DNA of 64,000 nt from Pelobates cultripes (taxonomy: Eukaryota > Chordata > Amphibia > Anura > Pelobatidae): NCBI GenBank assembly GCA_933207985.1, contig OW240917.1:98024439-98088438 (forward strand), in the 5' to 3' direction. Below, piece after piece: positions 21,036 to 31,946 of the stretch. Every line of letters begins with the position of its first letter. The first letter of the stretch is position 1. The position numbers were made by a program, and so were the translations under genes. Under the pieces are notes generated by a model. That model ran no database searches. It saw nothing but the letters and a program-made list of their open reading frames with translations, and was not told the origin of the DNA.

Positions 21036-22397
21036 CAGGGCCGGTGCAAGGATTTTTGGGTACACAGGCAAAGATGATTTTGGAGCCCCCTCCCCCAAAG
21101 CATCTTCACCTGTGTGCCTCTTAACCTGCCTTTTGTTTCTTAACCCGTTTTAACTGTCTTACCGCCTTTAGTGTCTTATCCCCTATTTTTCCCCATTGTG
21201 TGTCTTAAACCTCCTTTGTGTATCTTATTAACCCCCTTTGTGTTTCCTACTCCCCCAGTCTCTTTGTGTGTCTCCTTGTCTCCCTGTCCCTTTGTGTCTT
21301 TTACTCTTACCAGCTCCTTTGTGTATTTCTCTTTTTCCACCAGCCCGTCTATCTCCACCTAGCCCCTCTGTGTCTCTTTTTCCTCTTCTCCAACCCATCT
21401 GTGTCGCTTTCACCCCCAGCCCCTTTGTATTTCCACTCACAGGCCCTTCTGTGTGGCGATTTCATCCCCAGCCCCTCTGTGGACCTTCTCAATCCCAGGC
21501 CAATCTGTGTGTCTTTCTCCCCCCTCAGGCCCACCTGTGTGCCACTCTTCCCACCATGTCCCTTAGGGTTCCTCTCCCCTCCCCTCCCCGTCCCTTAATG
21601 GTCCTCTCCTCTCTATGTCCCTTAGTGTTACTCTCCCCACCATGTCCCTTGGTGTTCCTCTCCCCTTCCTCCCCTGTCCCTTAGTGTTCCTCTCCCCTCC
21701 CTCCCCTGTCCCTTAGTGTTACTCTCCCCTCCCTGTCCCTTAGTGTTACTCTCCCCTCCCTCCCGTGTCCCTTAGTGTTCCTCTTCCCACCCCCTTGCCT
21801 GTCTCTTAGTGCCCCCCACTCGCCTTAATGTTCCTTTCACCCCCCATCTTAGTGTTCCTCTTCCTTCTCTTTTAGTGGTTCCCCCATTACCACAGTGTTT
21901 ATTTTCCCTTCCCCCTAGTGTTCTTCCCCCCTCCTGTCCATATAGTGTTTTCCCCTCCCTGTCCATAGTGTTCTTCCCCTCCTGTCCCATAGTGTTCTTT
22001 CCACCCTCCCTGTCCCATAGTGTTCTTTCCTCACCTCCTGTCCATAGTGTTCTTTCCTCTCCTCCCCCGTCCCATGGTGTTCTTCCTCTCCCTCCCATAG
22101 TGTTCTTTCCACCCTCCCTCCCATAGCATTTTCCCCCCCTCCCACAATATTCCTACGTCCCCCCCATAGTTTTCCTCTCTCCTTGCCCCCTCCCCAGTTG
22201 GTGTGTCTCCTACTTTTCTGTATAATGTGGCCGAGTGGACCGCTAGTGAGTTAGTGAGCACTTCCTTTCAGCCCAGCAGAGTACAGGAATCCAAAGTACA
22301 GGAATCCACCTCCTGCCGGTCACTCCATCCTAGCACCCCCCTGGCCGGTGCGCCCTAAGGCGGTCGCTTGTGCCGCCTTATGGACGCGCCTGCCCTA
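21036..22397. mobile_element. Non-autonomous hAT element with expanded CT-rich interior
   Basis: This 1362-bp element is flanked by perfect 8-bp copies of CCCATAGA (21028-21035 and 22398-22405), the hAT target-duplication length. Termini are CAGGGCCGGTGCA at left and the inverse of TAGGGCAGGCGCG at right, fitting the hAT C/TAGGG pattern. The inside (about 21120-22200) is a C/T-rich tandem tract. Its frames are low-complexity, and there is no transposase. Confidence 0.85.
21120..22200. repeat. CT-rich minisatellite inside the hAT element
   Basis: Units drift along the array: early ones contain CCCCTCTGTGTGTCTTT-like sequence, middle ones (about 21540-21800) CTGTCCCTTAGTGTTCCTCT, later ones CCCTCCCATAGTGTTCTTCC. 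The period is roughly 25-40 bp. Open frames on either strand here (for example 21238-21684) are repeat artefacts. Confidence 0.8.
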
Positions 22398-22405
22398 CCC
22401 ATAGA

Positions 22406-22788
22406 CCAGAATGAGAGTTCCCTGATTAATTAAGCCTCTTCCATGGAGGCTGATGACGCATACAGGAACACTGTAGCCACAATAACAACTTCAACAGTTT
22501 GAAGTGGTTTTGGTGCCTGAAACCTGTAGGCGTTTACTCACCATTTAGCACAGATAGTCCCTGCTGCCTGGTCCTCATTTATAATATAACAGATCTAATC
22601 TCACACCATACCAATTCATACCAGGGATTGAGGCAGTGATTGGCTGACTGTGCACAACTGTCACTCTTATCCTGTCACTGCCTGTTACCCGCCATTTCAT
22701 CATTGGGGACCAGCCTACAGGGGAACAAGCATCTATTCTAAACAGTGAGTAAACAGTGGGACCTTGCTCCTATAGACTTCATGCACCT
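22406..22788. other. MITE-derived and unassigned sequence
   Basis: It includes 'caataacaacttcaacag' and 'gaagtggttttggtgcc', which are T2-like internal terminal pieces, but no clear TTAA borders. The rest is unassigned. Confidence 0.4.
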
Positions 22789-23179
22789 TTAAGGAACACT
22801 CAGAGCACCATAACAACTTCATCTAAATAAAATTGTTATGGTTGCCAGAAGGCCCCTGGGCACACTCTTACCTACAGGGTTTAAACCCCAAAGTGTGCCT
22901 CCAGTGCAGATCTCAACTCCATCTGGATCTGAAATCCCGATTCACAAAACTGGCTTGAAAAGTAATGTACCTTTTACTGTTTTGAATGGGGAGTCACTGA
23001 TTGATTGACAGCGCCAGCCGCTCCCCGATGGCACTCCGCACTTCCTGAAACTGGGATTTAGAGATCGGAAGCTGGACGGCGTCTGGAGGACGCGAGAATC
23101 GGCGATGGAGGCTGACTTGGGGATACACTGATCACTTAGATGAAGTTGTTATGGTGCCTTAGCCAAACTGTCCCTTTAA
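22789..23179. mobile_element. T2/Kolobok-type MITE
   Basis: It runs from TTAAGGAACACTCAGAGCACC to AAACTGTCCCTTTAA. Inner ends AACAACTTCATCTAAAT and ACTTAGATGAAGTTGTT are inverse to each other. Confidence 0.75.
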
Positions 23180-23229
23180 CCATACTGGTCTGCTGAAGTG
23201 GTTATGGTAGCTATAGAGTCCCTTTAAAC
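23180..23229. mobile_element. Isolated right end of a T2-type MITE
   Basis: Only the right terminal part is present (CTGAAGTGGTTATGG...CTATAGAGTCCCTTTAA), directly joined to the complete element on its left. Confidence 0.6.
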
Positions 23230-23319
23230 GCATTTGTTGAATCATCAAGCAATCATTGGCTATCATATTTCCATTCATTCCATGCATTATGATTACACGG
23301 TCATTTCCAGCACCGAATG

Positions 23320-23870
23320 TCCCTTTAAAATCACAACACCCGACTCCTAGAGAGCGGAGCACCGGCACGGCCGCCTCCTATTGGCTGTGCGCATGCGCCG
23401 AGCTGATCCTCTGCAGTGCCTGGCCGGACTCCGATTGGAGGGGCGGCTGGTCGGCGGATCAGGCTTGACCTGTGGGCGGGGCTTCGAACTACTGGGCAGT
23501 GGGCGTGTATCTGGAATTATTTCCACAGAGTTCCATAAGGGCGGTGCTACATGTTCTGTGAACTAATAGGATGCTGGGGGTTCCGGTGGGGGCGGGGCTG
23601 TGCGCTATGAATGACAGAGGGGGCGGAGCTGCTACTTGGTGAGCGGCGGGGGGGAGGGATTGAGTGTAGAAAGAGGAGGGGTTACGGAGATAGCAGCAGC
23701 AGCGGCGGCTGTGGGGGCGGCGCAGTGTCCGGAGCTGAGTGCTCGGTTTAGCCGTGTCCCCGGTATGGCAGCGGAGCGCAGAGCACAGGTGAGCCGAGGC
23801 GGCATTACAGCAGGGTCCATGTCCATCCCAGTGCCAGCCTAGTACAGCACGGTGACCGGCTTCTACCACA
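23320..23870 (+). promoter_or_regulatory. CpG-island promoter
   Basis: The sequence is strongly GC- and CpG-rich within an AT-rich neighbourhood. It contains a perfect NRF1-type site TGCGCATGCGCC (23388-23399) next to CTATTGG (inverted CCAAT, 23378-23384), GC boxes GGGCGGGG (about 23474 and 23588), and TTCCGG (23581, ETS-type). There is no TATA box, as is usual for dispersed CpG promoters. The plus-strand direction is supported by the splice donor at 23789. Confidence 0.8.
23640..23788 (+). other. Likely first exon (start approximate)
   Basis: The exon ends CAG at 23788 before GTGAGC, a strong splice donor. The start is a guess within the CpG island. An ATG at 23765 opens MAAERRAQ up to the donor (GCA/GCG-rich context, G at +4). 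If spliced to the exon at 45433, the frame reads V and then a stop, giving a 9-codon upstream reading frame rather than the protein start. Alternatively the exon joins another, unseen exon and the ATG is the real start. The frame is also open upstream (23636 on) with an alanine run, which I do not regard as coding. Confidence 0.5.
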
Positions 23871-23899
23871 CTGACAGTGATATCTGCACAGAGTACACA

Positions 23900-25240
23900 G
23901 CATTGTGCTGCCAGCCTAGTTATTATTATAGCACTGCCAGCCTAGTTACTATTATTATAGCACTGCCAGCCTAGTTATTATTATAGCACTGCCAGCCTAG
24001 TTATTATTATAGCACTGCCAGGCTGGTTATTATTATAGCACTGCCAGCCTAGTTACTATTATTATAGCACTGCCAGCCTAGATACTATTATTATAGCACT
24101 GCCAGCCTAGATACTATTATAGCACTGCCAGCCTAGTTATTATTATAGCACTGCCAGGCTGGCACTGCCAGCCTAGTTATTTATAGCACTGCCAGCCTAG
24201 TTTATTATAGCACTGCCAGCCTAGCACTGCCAGCCTAGTTATTATTATAGCACTGCCAGCCTAGTTACTATTATTATAGCACTGCCAGCCTAGTTACTAT
24301 TATAGCACTGCCAGCCTAGCACTGCCAGCCTAGTTTATTATAGCACTGCCAGCCTGGTTATTATTATAGCACTGCCAGCCTAGTTACTATTATTATAGCA
24401 CTGCCAGCCTAGTTACTATTATTATAGCACTGCCAGCCTAGTTACTATTATCATAGCACTGCCAGCCTATACTATTATAGCACTGCCAGCCTAGTTATTA
24501 TTATAGCACTGCCAGGCTGGTTATTATTATAGCACTGCCAGCCTAGTTATTATTATAGCACTGCCAGCCTAGTTATTATTATAGCACTGCCAGCCTAGTT
24601 ACTATTATTATAGCACTGCCAGCCTAGTTACTATTATAGCACTGCCAGCCTAGTTACCTAGTGCCAGCCTAGTTTATTATAGCACTGCCAGGCTGGTTAT
24701 TATTATAGCACTGCCAGCCTAGTTACTATTATAGCACTGCCAGCCTAGTTACTATTATTATACTGCCAGCCTAGATACTATTATAGCACAGTGCCAGCCT
24801 AGTTATTATTATAGCACTGCCAGGCTGGTTATTATTATAGCACTGCCAGCCTAGTTATTATTATAGCACTAGCCTACTTACTATTATAGCACTGCCAGCC
24901 TAGTTATTATTATAGCACTGCCAGGCTGGTTACTATTATAGCACTGCCAGCCTAGTTACTATTATAGCACTGCCAGCCTACTTACTATTATAGCACTACC
25001 AGACAACTTATTATAATAGCACTGCCAGGCTGGTTATTATAGCACTGCCAGACTACTTATTATAGCTCTGCCAGGCTGGTTATTATAGCTCTGCCAGGCT
25101 GGTTATTATAGCTCTGCCAGGCTGGTTATTATAGCACTGCCAGGCTAGTTATTATAGCACGGCCAGCCTAGTTATTATAGCAATGCCAGACTAGTTATTA
25201 TAGCACTGGCTGACTAGTTATAATAGCAATGCCAGCCATG
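23900..25240. repeat. Large minisatellite in presumed intron 1
   Basis: About 50 tandem units are built on AGCACTGCCAGCCTAGTTA plus a variable TTATTAT spacer, so unit length varies from about 18 to 30 bp. Variants include CAGGCTGG for CAGCCTAG (about 24140, 24330, 24690 and most units after 25020), and collapsed units without the TTA spacer (24150-24240, 24310-24330). Towards 25100 the unit changes to GCTCTGCCAGGCTGGTTATTATA. It lies directly downstream of the first-exon donor. Confidence 0.95.
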
Positions 25241-25700
25241 CCAGTTCCCATACAGTGCTAGTTTTATCATCTCTGTCCCCATACAGTGCTAGTTATATCA
25301 TTAGTTCCCATACAGTGCTAGTTTATCTCTGTTCCCATACAGTGCTAGTTATATTATCCCATACAGTGCTAGTTATATCTCTGTTCCCATACAGTGCTAG
25401 TTATATCATCATCTCTGTTCCCATACAGTGCTATTTACATTATAATCTCTGTTCTCAGACAGTGCTAGTTATATCATCATCCCTGTACTCATACAGGGCT
25501 AGTTACATCATCTACTGTGTTCTAATACAGTGCTAGTTACATCATCTCTGTTCTCATACAGTGCTAGTTATATCATCGTCATCTGTTCTAATACAGTGCT
25601 AGTTACTACATCATCATCATCTTTGTTCTAATACAGTGCTGGTTAGATCATCATCATCTGTCTTCTAATACAGTGCTAGTTGATAATCATCTGTGTTCTA
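25241..25700. repeat. Second minisatellite (CATACAGTGCTAGTTATATCATC type)
   Basis: About 15 units of roughly 28-35 bp carry CCCATACAGTGCTAGTTATATCATCTCTGTT and variants (TTCTAATACAGTGCTAGTTAC later). It adjoins the first array and shares the GTGCTAG/TAGTTA words, so one may have grown out of the other. Confidence 0.9.
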
Positions 25701-26182
25701 AATGCACTGCTGTCTGTTTTACTATTGCATTGCCAGTTATGTCACAGTTCTCTTTACAACTGCACTGTAGGTTAACCTTGGCCTGCGCAGTACAACTGCA
25801 TTGCTAGTTACCATATTATATATTTGTCATAGGACTGTCATGCTAGATCCCATCCTAAATTACACAGATGAGGGCCGAGATGGCATTGTGTTATACAGAT
25901 ACATTGCTAGTTCTCACCTTTCTGTAAATTTGCCATTTGATATATATGTGTGCAATTTTAGATCGCAATTCACTTATGTTTTATCTGTGACCTTTTAGTT
26001 TTGTCACCTTCTGCTAGTGCTTTACAATTGTGACGCTAGTTATCCTCTCCTGCTTGGGCTAGGCAGACTGGATTTACATGTCAAATGTCTATAGGCACAC
26101 AATTCAGCTCTTTAGCAAATGGAAAGACGAGGGAACAGAAAGATCCTTGCTAGATCACAGACTTTGAGGTTAAACCGTTAAC
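25701..26182. other. Non-coding, decayed continuation of the array
   Basis: Scattered 'tgctagtta' and 'tgccagtta' words (25718-26040) suggest worn-out minisatellite units. Otherwise nothing is recognised. Confidence 0.4.
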
Positions 26183-26662
26183 TTAAAGGGACACTCCAAT
26201 GCCAGGAAAACAATCCGTTTTCCTGGCACTGCAGGTTCCCTCTCCCTCCCACCTCCCACCTCCCATCCCCGGTTGCTGAAGGGGTTAAAACCCCTTCAGG
26301 CACTTACCAGAGTCAGCGACATGTCCCAAGTCGCTGCTTCTTCCTCTGCCCCCACTCCTCCCCTTCATTATGTCAGCTGGCGGGGGAGACTGATCCTGCC
26401 CGGCGGCTGGGGAGACCTAATGCGCATGCAGAGATTTTAGCGACGCTGGAGGTCCTCACAAAACCTGTGCTATGGACTAGAAAGTGCCCTCTAGTGTCTG
26501 TCTAGTAGACAGCCACTAGAGGAGGAGTTAACCCTGCAATGTAAATATTGCAGTTAATGAAAACTGCAATAATTACAGTTGCAGGGTTAAGGGTAGTGGG
26601 AGTTGGCACCCAGACCACTCCAATGGGCAGAAGTGGTCTGGGTGCCTGGAGTGTCCCTTTAA
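26183..26662. mobile_element. T2/Kolobok-type MITE
   Basis: A 480-bp element runs from TTAAAGGGACACTCCAATG to CTGGAGTGTCCCTTTAA. A 5' subterminal hairpin is formed by GCCAGGAAAAC and GTTTTCCTGGC. The right side has the pair CCAGACCACT / AGTGGTCTGG, as in related copies. Confidence 0.85.
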
Positions 26663-26741
26663 AAGTTGATCCAGGGACCTCCTGGCATCAAAACAATGTA
26701 GTTTAGATGAAGTTGTTATGGTGCACAGAGTGTTCCTTTAA
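26663..26741. mobile_element. Isolated right end of a T2-type MITE
   Basis: GATGAAGTTGTTATGG...GTGTTCCTTTAAG directly follows the complete element. This is the same arrangement as at 23180. Confidence 0.55.
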
Positions 26742-28440
26742 GCTCCAGAAATGACATGGCAATGGGGAATGAAGCCCAGGTGCTATGCATTAAAGCCACC
26801 GTATTCTTTGCCTGAATATTATACTATTACACACTAAGTTACCACTATGTCTACTTGTTTTCCCTCTGCAGTCTGTTATCTAATCTCCTGCTTTCATATC
26901 TTGCACTTTCACTACCTTATCTCTCAGTTAATAATTTTATCTTGTTTACATGTGCCCTGTCATACTTCTGACTCCTTTTATTTTTATTTATTTATTAAAT
27001 TAATGAGCATTTTTCAGAATTTTAAAAACTGTAATCTAGCCACAATAGGTATTTTGCCTTCCCCGGTGTTTGACAACATGGTGTTTGCTTTTGGGGCCTG
27101 TTGCAGCAGAGGTTGTGTTAAAGGTTTGGGCCGTAATGCCTGTCTTAAAAACTTGCATTGGCATCACAACAAATTTTCCGTGTAATTACCTTTTTTTTTT
27201 TTTTTTTCTCTTCAAAACACAAGGAGAAATAGTTTTAACATTTTATTTTATGACACCTCTGCATGCTCTGCAGGCTGGGACAAGTGTTACATTCAGTGTA
27301 TACCTGTCTGTACTGCTCTGCATGCTAGGACTGTTATAGTGTATGCTGACAGGTCCTGACAATAGTAGTGTTTGTACAGCTCAGTAAATTTCCTACATTC
27401 TTTAAAGAATAACCTGCCAGGTAAGCTGCTGTTTTTCACAAAACACACGCCTCGGAATTGCACTACACTGCACAAGCCGAAGACACTTGTGAGTATAGAT
27501 CTACGTATTCATGTTTTTTTGTTTGTGTTTTTGCTAATTAATATGTGACACTGGGGAAGATATATTTTAAAAAAAATGTCGTGGACAGTTTTACAATTTA
27601 TTAATTATGCTGAATTTTTTTAACCGTGTTCCTTTTCTTGTTTCCTAAATGCCATTTTTTATTTTTTGAATGTGCATCTGTTTTGGACAAAACTAAGGAT
27701 TTATCACTATTTCAGTTACATTTTACCCTGAACTCTTTTCTGATAACTTGACAGCTGTTTTGGAAATTATTCTGTCTTGGTACACAAGGGGGGAATTAGG
27801 TGGAGAAAAGTCAACCCCTCTTAGAACATTTTTAGAACAATTTTCATGAGTACCGTACATTTGTGTGGGGAAGAGAGGGGTGGCAGAGGTAGTTTTGCTT
27901 TGTTTTGTTTTTTTGTTTGTTTTTTACCATCTTACAAAAAAGAAAATGGTGGGAGGAGGGTAGTGTTTGTTTGCCAAGTGGCTGAGCCTCATGAGCCTTA
28001 TATTCCATAACAAAAAGGGTGCCACCGTTTTTCTGTCTCTCCAGTCTTGTTCTGTCTGTGTTTTAACTGAGAATATACTCACAACCTCAGCTTGTGTGGG
28101 GTTGTTTTTATTTTTATTTTTTGTGTTTTTTTTTTTTTACTTAGTAAACATGTTTTTGACTTCCCTTTAAATAACACAGGGCTTATAAAGGTTTCTTACC
28201 AGACTAGTTTAGCTAGCAACACATTGACACAGATCTAAGTTGCTCCTTTACCTAATATAGCTCATATGATCTTATACATGTTAATATTTAATTTGCTACA
28301 TATTTCTGTTTTGTGTGTGTGTGTGGTTTTTTTTTGGTTTTTTTTTTTTCTAGTTTGTGTTTAAAAGTCAATCAAGAGCAAGTATGGGTATATTTCTAAG
28401 TCATGCCCTTTGCACACCGAATCTGTTCTTGTTTCTTTTC
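26742..28440. other. Intronic/intergenic sequence, nothing recognised
   Basis: The sequence is AT-rich with poly-T tracts (27190-27207, 28120-28138, 28337-28350) and short frames without motifs. No exon with convincing splice sites was seen. Confidence 0.5.
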
Positions 28441-28956
28441 TTAAAGGAATAATTTAGTTTTAGGAATACAAACATGCATTCCTAACACTGTAGTGCTGGA
28501 CTATCTATTTAGGTGACCAACTCCCCCACAGAATGAAGTAAAAAGGTATTTTACTTACCTTTTCTCCATCACAACACTGGACTTGCCACAGCTGACCTGT
28601 CTCCATGGCTGCGATCATCAGTCTTGATGATCTCAACCAATCCAATGCTTTCCTGTAGGGTGGATATTGCGCATGTGCAGCAAAATATCACACTACACAA
28701 ATCAACATCTCCCCATAGAGTGAATAAGGAGCTTTCAGCATCTCCATGCAGAGCGTGGAGATACTAAACATAGGTCCTGTAATCATGAAGTCCCTCTAAT
28801 GATTTCCACTAGAGGTGTTACTAGGCAGCAATGTAAAAACATTGCATTTTCTCTGACAAGGCAGTGTTCCCAATGCCGAGACTGCAGGGACAGGCTATAG
28901 ACACCATAACAACTACATTAAGCTCTAGTGGTTCTGGTGACTATAATGTCCCTTGA
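28441..28956. mobile_element. T2-type MITE, aged copy
   Basis: It begins TTAAAGGAATAATTTAG and ends GACTATAATGTCCCTTGAA, so the right TTAA has mutated to TTGA. The internal end TTAAGCTCTAGTGG and the left region are diverged relative to other copies. Confidence 0.65.
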
Positions 28957-29890
28957 AGATACATAAGGCAAAGTGAGGACTACATTTGCTTATGTATTTT
29001 TATCTGATTGACAAAACTTGAAAAGCTCCTCTTCCTTTAAGTCCAAATTTCATTGTTTTGCACATAAAACTTAACATTTAAAACCAGGGGTGTGAGACTT
29101 CAGCCCCCCAAAATTATTGGACTGCAATTTCCATAGCACTCTGTCAGACTATAGCTGCAAGAGAATAAGAGCTTCTAGTTTAAAAAAAAAAAAAAAAAAG
29201 ATAATGTGATGGGATTTCAGCTAGGCCAAAATTTTTGTATGGATAGACCTGTATCCCGACTCTCTGTGCGTAGCTTCTTCCCAGTTCCCCTGTAACATAT
29301 CTAGTGCATTGGCCGAGAAGTCATCGCAGAGACCGCCGAGACGGTAACATTTTTTACCCACCTGTCCACGGCAACAACCCTGGACCGATTACTGCGTGGA
29401 CCTCCTTTCGTCTCGGCACCATTGGGCCTTCTTTGTCCATAGGCTTCTGCTCAGTGGGTATTGGGGTGTCCCGTCAATGAATTCCAATCCCGGGTCTAGG
29501 AACTGAAGGTAAACCAAATAGGGATTAAATCTGTATCTGACCTTTTCCCACTGGAAAGAAGAGGTGGCTGATCACCTAATTAAGCTAAAAGCTCTGTAGC
29601 TAGCCCATTTAGCATAGGGTCTGTTTGTCCGGCTGAATTCTGGTGTATATATGTTCAGTCGGTTTCTGGACTAGTTGAACTTTGTTGTAAATTCCGTTCA
29701 CTAGATCGCAGGTTCTGGAGCAAGTAGACTAGCCGAATTCTGTTGTAAATTCCGTTTGCTAGATCTCGAAGTATGTTCTTATTCTGGTTTCTGGACCATG
29801 CTGGTCATGTGTAGGTTGGGCAACCTGGGGAAAAACAGTAGAACAAGACCTGATAATTCAGAGGTTACCTACTACTTCTCATCGTAAATC
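28957..29890. other. Unassigned sequence with a short internal repeat
   Basis: The block TGTTGTAAATTCCGTT followed by a few bases and CTAGATC occurs twice (about 29687-29710 and 29742-29765). Because retroviral env-like sequence follows directly, this may be retroviral leader or pre-env sequence. That is speculative. A run of 18 A lies at about 29181. Confidence 0.35.
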
Positions 29891-30240
29891 AATAGAGTGT
29901 AATCTTGTACACATGACAATATCTAACCCCCAGCAATTCATTAATAAGTTTGGGAATCTTTTCGGTTTCCAAATATATGGTACAGGGACAGACCCAGGAG
30001 CCATTATATAAAATATACCTTGAAACCAAGACCCTGAATGCCCAAACTCATCAGGTATTCCATTCCTTGTATGAGAAGATGAGTGTTGAAGATGAAGTTC
30101 CCCCACACTGTTAAAAACCTGTTAATTGATCTGGCTGAGAGTATTGCAAGTAGTCTTAATATAACTAACTGCTTTGTATGTGGAGATGCAAATATGGGAG
30201 ACCAATGGCCATTGGAAGCGAGAGAAGTATGGTACCCTGG
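29891..30240 (+). pseudogene. Endogenous retrovirus envelope fragment (surface subunit), decayed
   Basis: A short plus-strand stretch, with at least two frame changes, looks like the N-terminal part of a retroviral surface glycoprotein. It has an aromatic-rich segment near 29950-30070, then [19 protein letters not shown] with CFVCG at about 30165-30180 and [10 protein letters not shown] just after. This resembles the CxxC-containing surface-subunit region of gammaretrovirus-like elements. The frame ends at 30334 in unrelated sequence. No fusion subunit, pol or LTR pair could be recognised, so it is an isolated, non-functional relic. Without a search I rate the assignment as moderate. Confidence 0.45.
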
Positions 30241-30479
30241 TTTTGAGACAAATGAGCAACAGATGCCTTCCCACCCCAGTAATCAAGCAACCATACGGGA
30301 AAAATCTCTCCACTACACACACACATATTCTTGAAAACCTAAAAAATTCTGTCTGGCATGTATATTTTGTGCATTTACTTTAATAAAAAAAAAAATATAA
30401 TAATGATAAACATGTTCAGTTGACGGTAGATTTGTGTAGAAATTTTCTTTGTACAAAACGGTAAATGTACAGAATATCG

Positions 30480-30556
30480 GTATCTGTAAATTATCAGCTA
30501 ACGGCCTGAAAGTTCACAGATTATCGGTATCTGTATTGGCTCTAAAAAATCAATAT
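30480..30556 (-). mobile_element. Possible DNA-transposon (hAT-like) terminus
   Basis: From 30556 on the minus strand the sequence begins TAGGGATCGACCGATATTG and then has repeated ATCGG/GATACCGATA words. This style is seen at the ends of some vertebrate hAT elements. No left partner or target duplication was found. Confidence 0.3.
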
Positions 30557-30769
30557 CGGTCGATCCCTAATATAGATATGTATTAGTATGCAGAACAGAA
30601 AAATGCTGGGCCCAATCCCTCACTGGAATGTACACCAACCGCTTTTAGCAGACTAAAATATTGCTCAGCATATTTGTGTATTAGTAAAACTAGGGCAACA
30701 GTGAATAAATTAAGTAAAGTAACGAAAGGACTTTATTTTTTATAATTTTTAAATTAAATACCTGTAAAT

Positions 30770-30770
<1 letters not shown>

Positions 30771-30833
<63 letters not shown>

Positions 30834-30840
30834 ATATAAT
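30771..30840. repeat. (TG)n(TATG)n microsatellite
   Basis: About 22 GT units are followed by TATGTATGTATG and an AT-rich tail. A (CT)n stretch begins at 30847. Confidence 0.95.
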
Positions 30841-31178
30841 ATAATATCTCTCTCTCTCAAGGACTCATCTAAACATGCATACATCATAGGGTGCGGGCAG
30901 TGGGCTGCTAGAGTAGGACCTAGGTTACATTGACACTGTGGCAGGCTTAAGCAATGTAGAATCATATACTGTAACTAAACCCCCATTTTTTTTTTTGCCT
31001 AGGTGAGGTGTTTTTAAATAAAACGATTACATTCTGTGAGCCTTAAAATCATTGTTTAGTGAATGAGTGCGTGTGCTGGGTTGTGTATTTTGAACGTTTA
31101 TATCTATATTTATTTTTTACGTTTTATCTTTTCAAGTAATAGTGGCACATTTTGAAAAAAACATGTACATTCTGTACT
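30841..31178. other. Non-coding, nothing recognised
   Basis: No repeat ends or frames of note. Confidence 0.5.
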
Positions 31179-31620
31179 TTAAAGGACCACTATAGTGCCA
31201 GGAAAACATACTCGTTTTCCTGGCACTATAATGCCCTGAGGGTGCCCCCACCCTCAGGGTCCCCCTCCCGCCGGGCTCTAGGGGGAGGAAGGGGTTAAAT
31301 TTACCTCTTTCTCCAGTGCCGGGCGGGGACGCTCCTCCTCCTTGGCTGAAGCCGCACGCACATTCAGCCGGTCCATAGGAAAGCATTCACAATGCTTTCC
31401 TATGGACGCTGGCGTCTTCTCGCTGTGAAAATCAGTGAGAAGCGCCTCTAGCGGCTGTCAATGAGACAGCCACTAGAGGCTGGATTAACCATATTATAAA
31501 CATAGCAGTTTCTCTGAAACTGCTATGTTTATAGAAAAAAGGGTTAAACCTAACTGGACCTGGCACCCATACCACTTCATTAAGCTAAAGTGGTCTGGGT
31601 GCCTATAGTGGTCCTTTTAA
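31179..31620. mobile_element. T2/Kolobok-type MITE
   Basis: A 442-bp element runs from TTAAAGGACCACTATAGTG to CTATAGTGGTCCTTTTAA. It has a 5' hairpin (TGCCAGGAAAAC with GTTTTCCTGGCA), a central GC-rich block with GCGCCTCTAGCGGCTGTC paired to GACAGCCACTAGAGGC, and AACATAGCAGTTTCTC paired to AACTGCTATGTTT. Confidence 0.9.
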
Positions 31621-31946
31621 AAACTAAAATCAAATTGGTCAAATACCCTAATGATGAATATATTTGTGAAAAAATTGAATGCATGATATTTGTGCGTGCA
31701 CAGGATATAGACGGCTTTGACATTTATCTTTGGTCTTGGAATTATGTTATCACCAACATATGGACTTGGCTTGGTGTGTTTAGACCGCATCAGGGGTGCA
31801 CGCTGTCAGCTGGACAAATCAGGATTTATAACACTTTCACTTTGCGACTACATTTAAATTTGTCTCCATCCATCATGACGGTGGTAAATGTATATGTTTT
31901 GTAGGTTCATCAAAGAGCTTATGGGAGAAATAGAAATTATTTACAT
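31621..31946. other. Non-coding between MITEs
   Basis: A 104-codon frame (31590-31904) begins inside the MITE end and shows no family motif. It is probably chance. Confidence 0.4.

Noticed and set aside
21218..22261. Many overlapping 70-150-codon frames on both strands
   Set aside because: They are artefacts of the pyrimidine-rich array inside a hAT element; no domain and no codon bias.
23636..23842. Plus-strand frame with an alanine run ahead of MAAERRAQ
   Set aside because: It continues past the splice donor into the intron and starts in promoter sequence; the alanine run comes from a GCA/GCG repeat in the untranslated exon.
23489..23869. 126-codon minus-strand frame in the CpG island
   Set aside because: GC-rich promoter sequence often stays open. 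There is no family motif, and the splice donor supports plus-strand transcription.
31590..31904. 104-codon frame
   Set aside because: It starts inside a MITE terminus and has no motif; likely chance.
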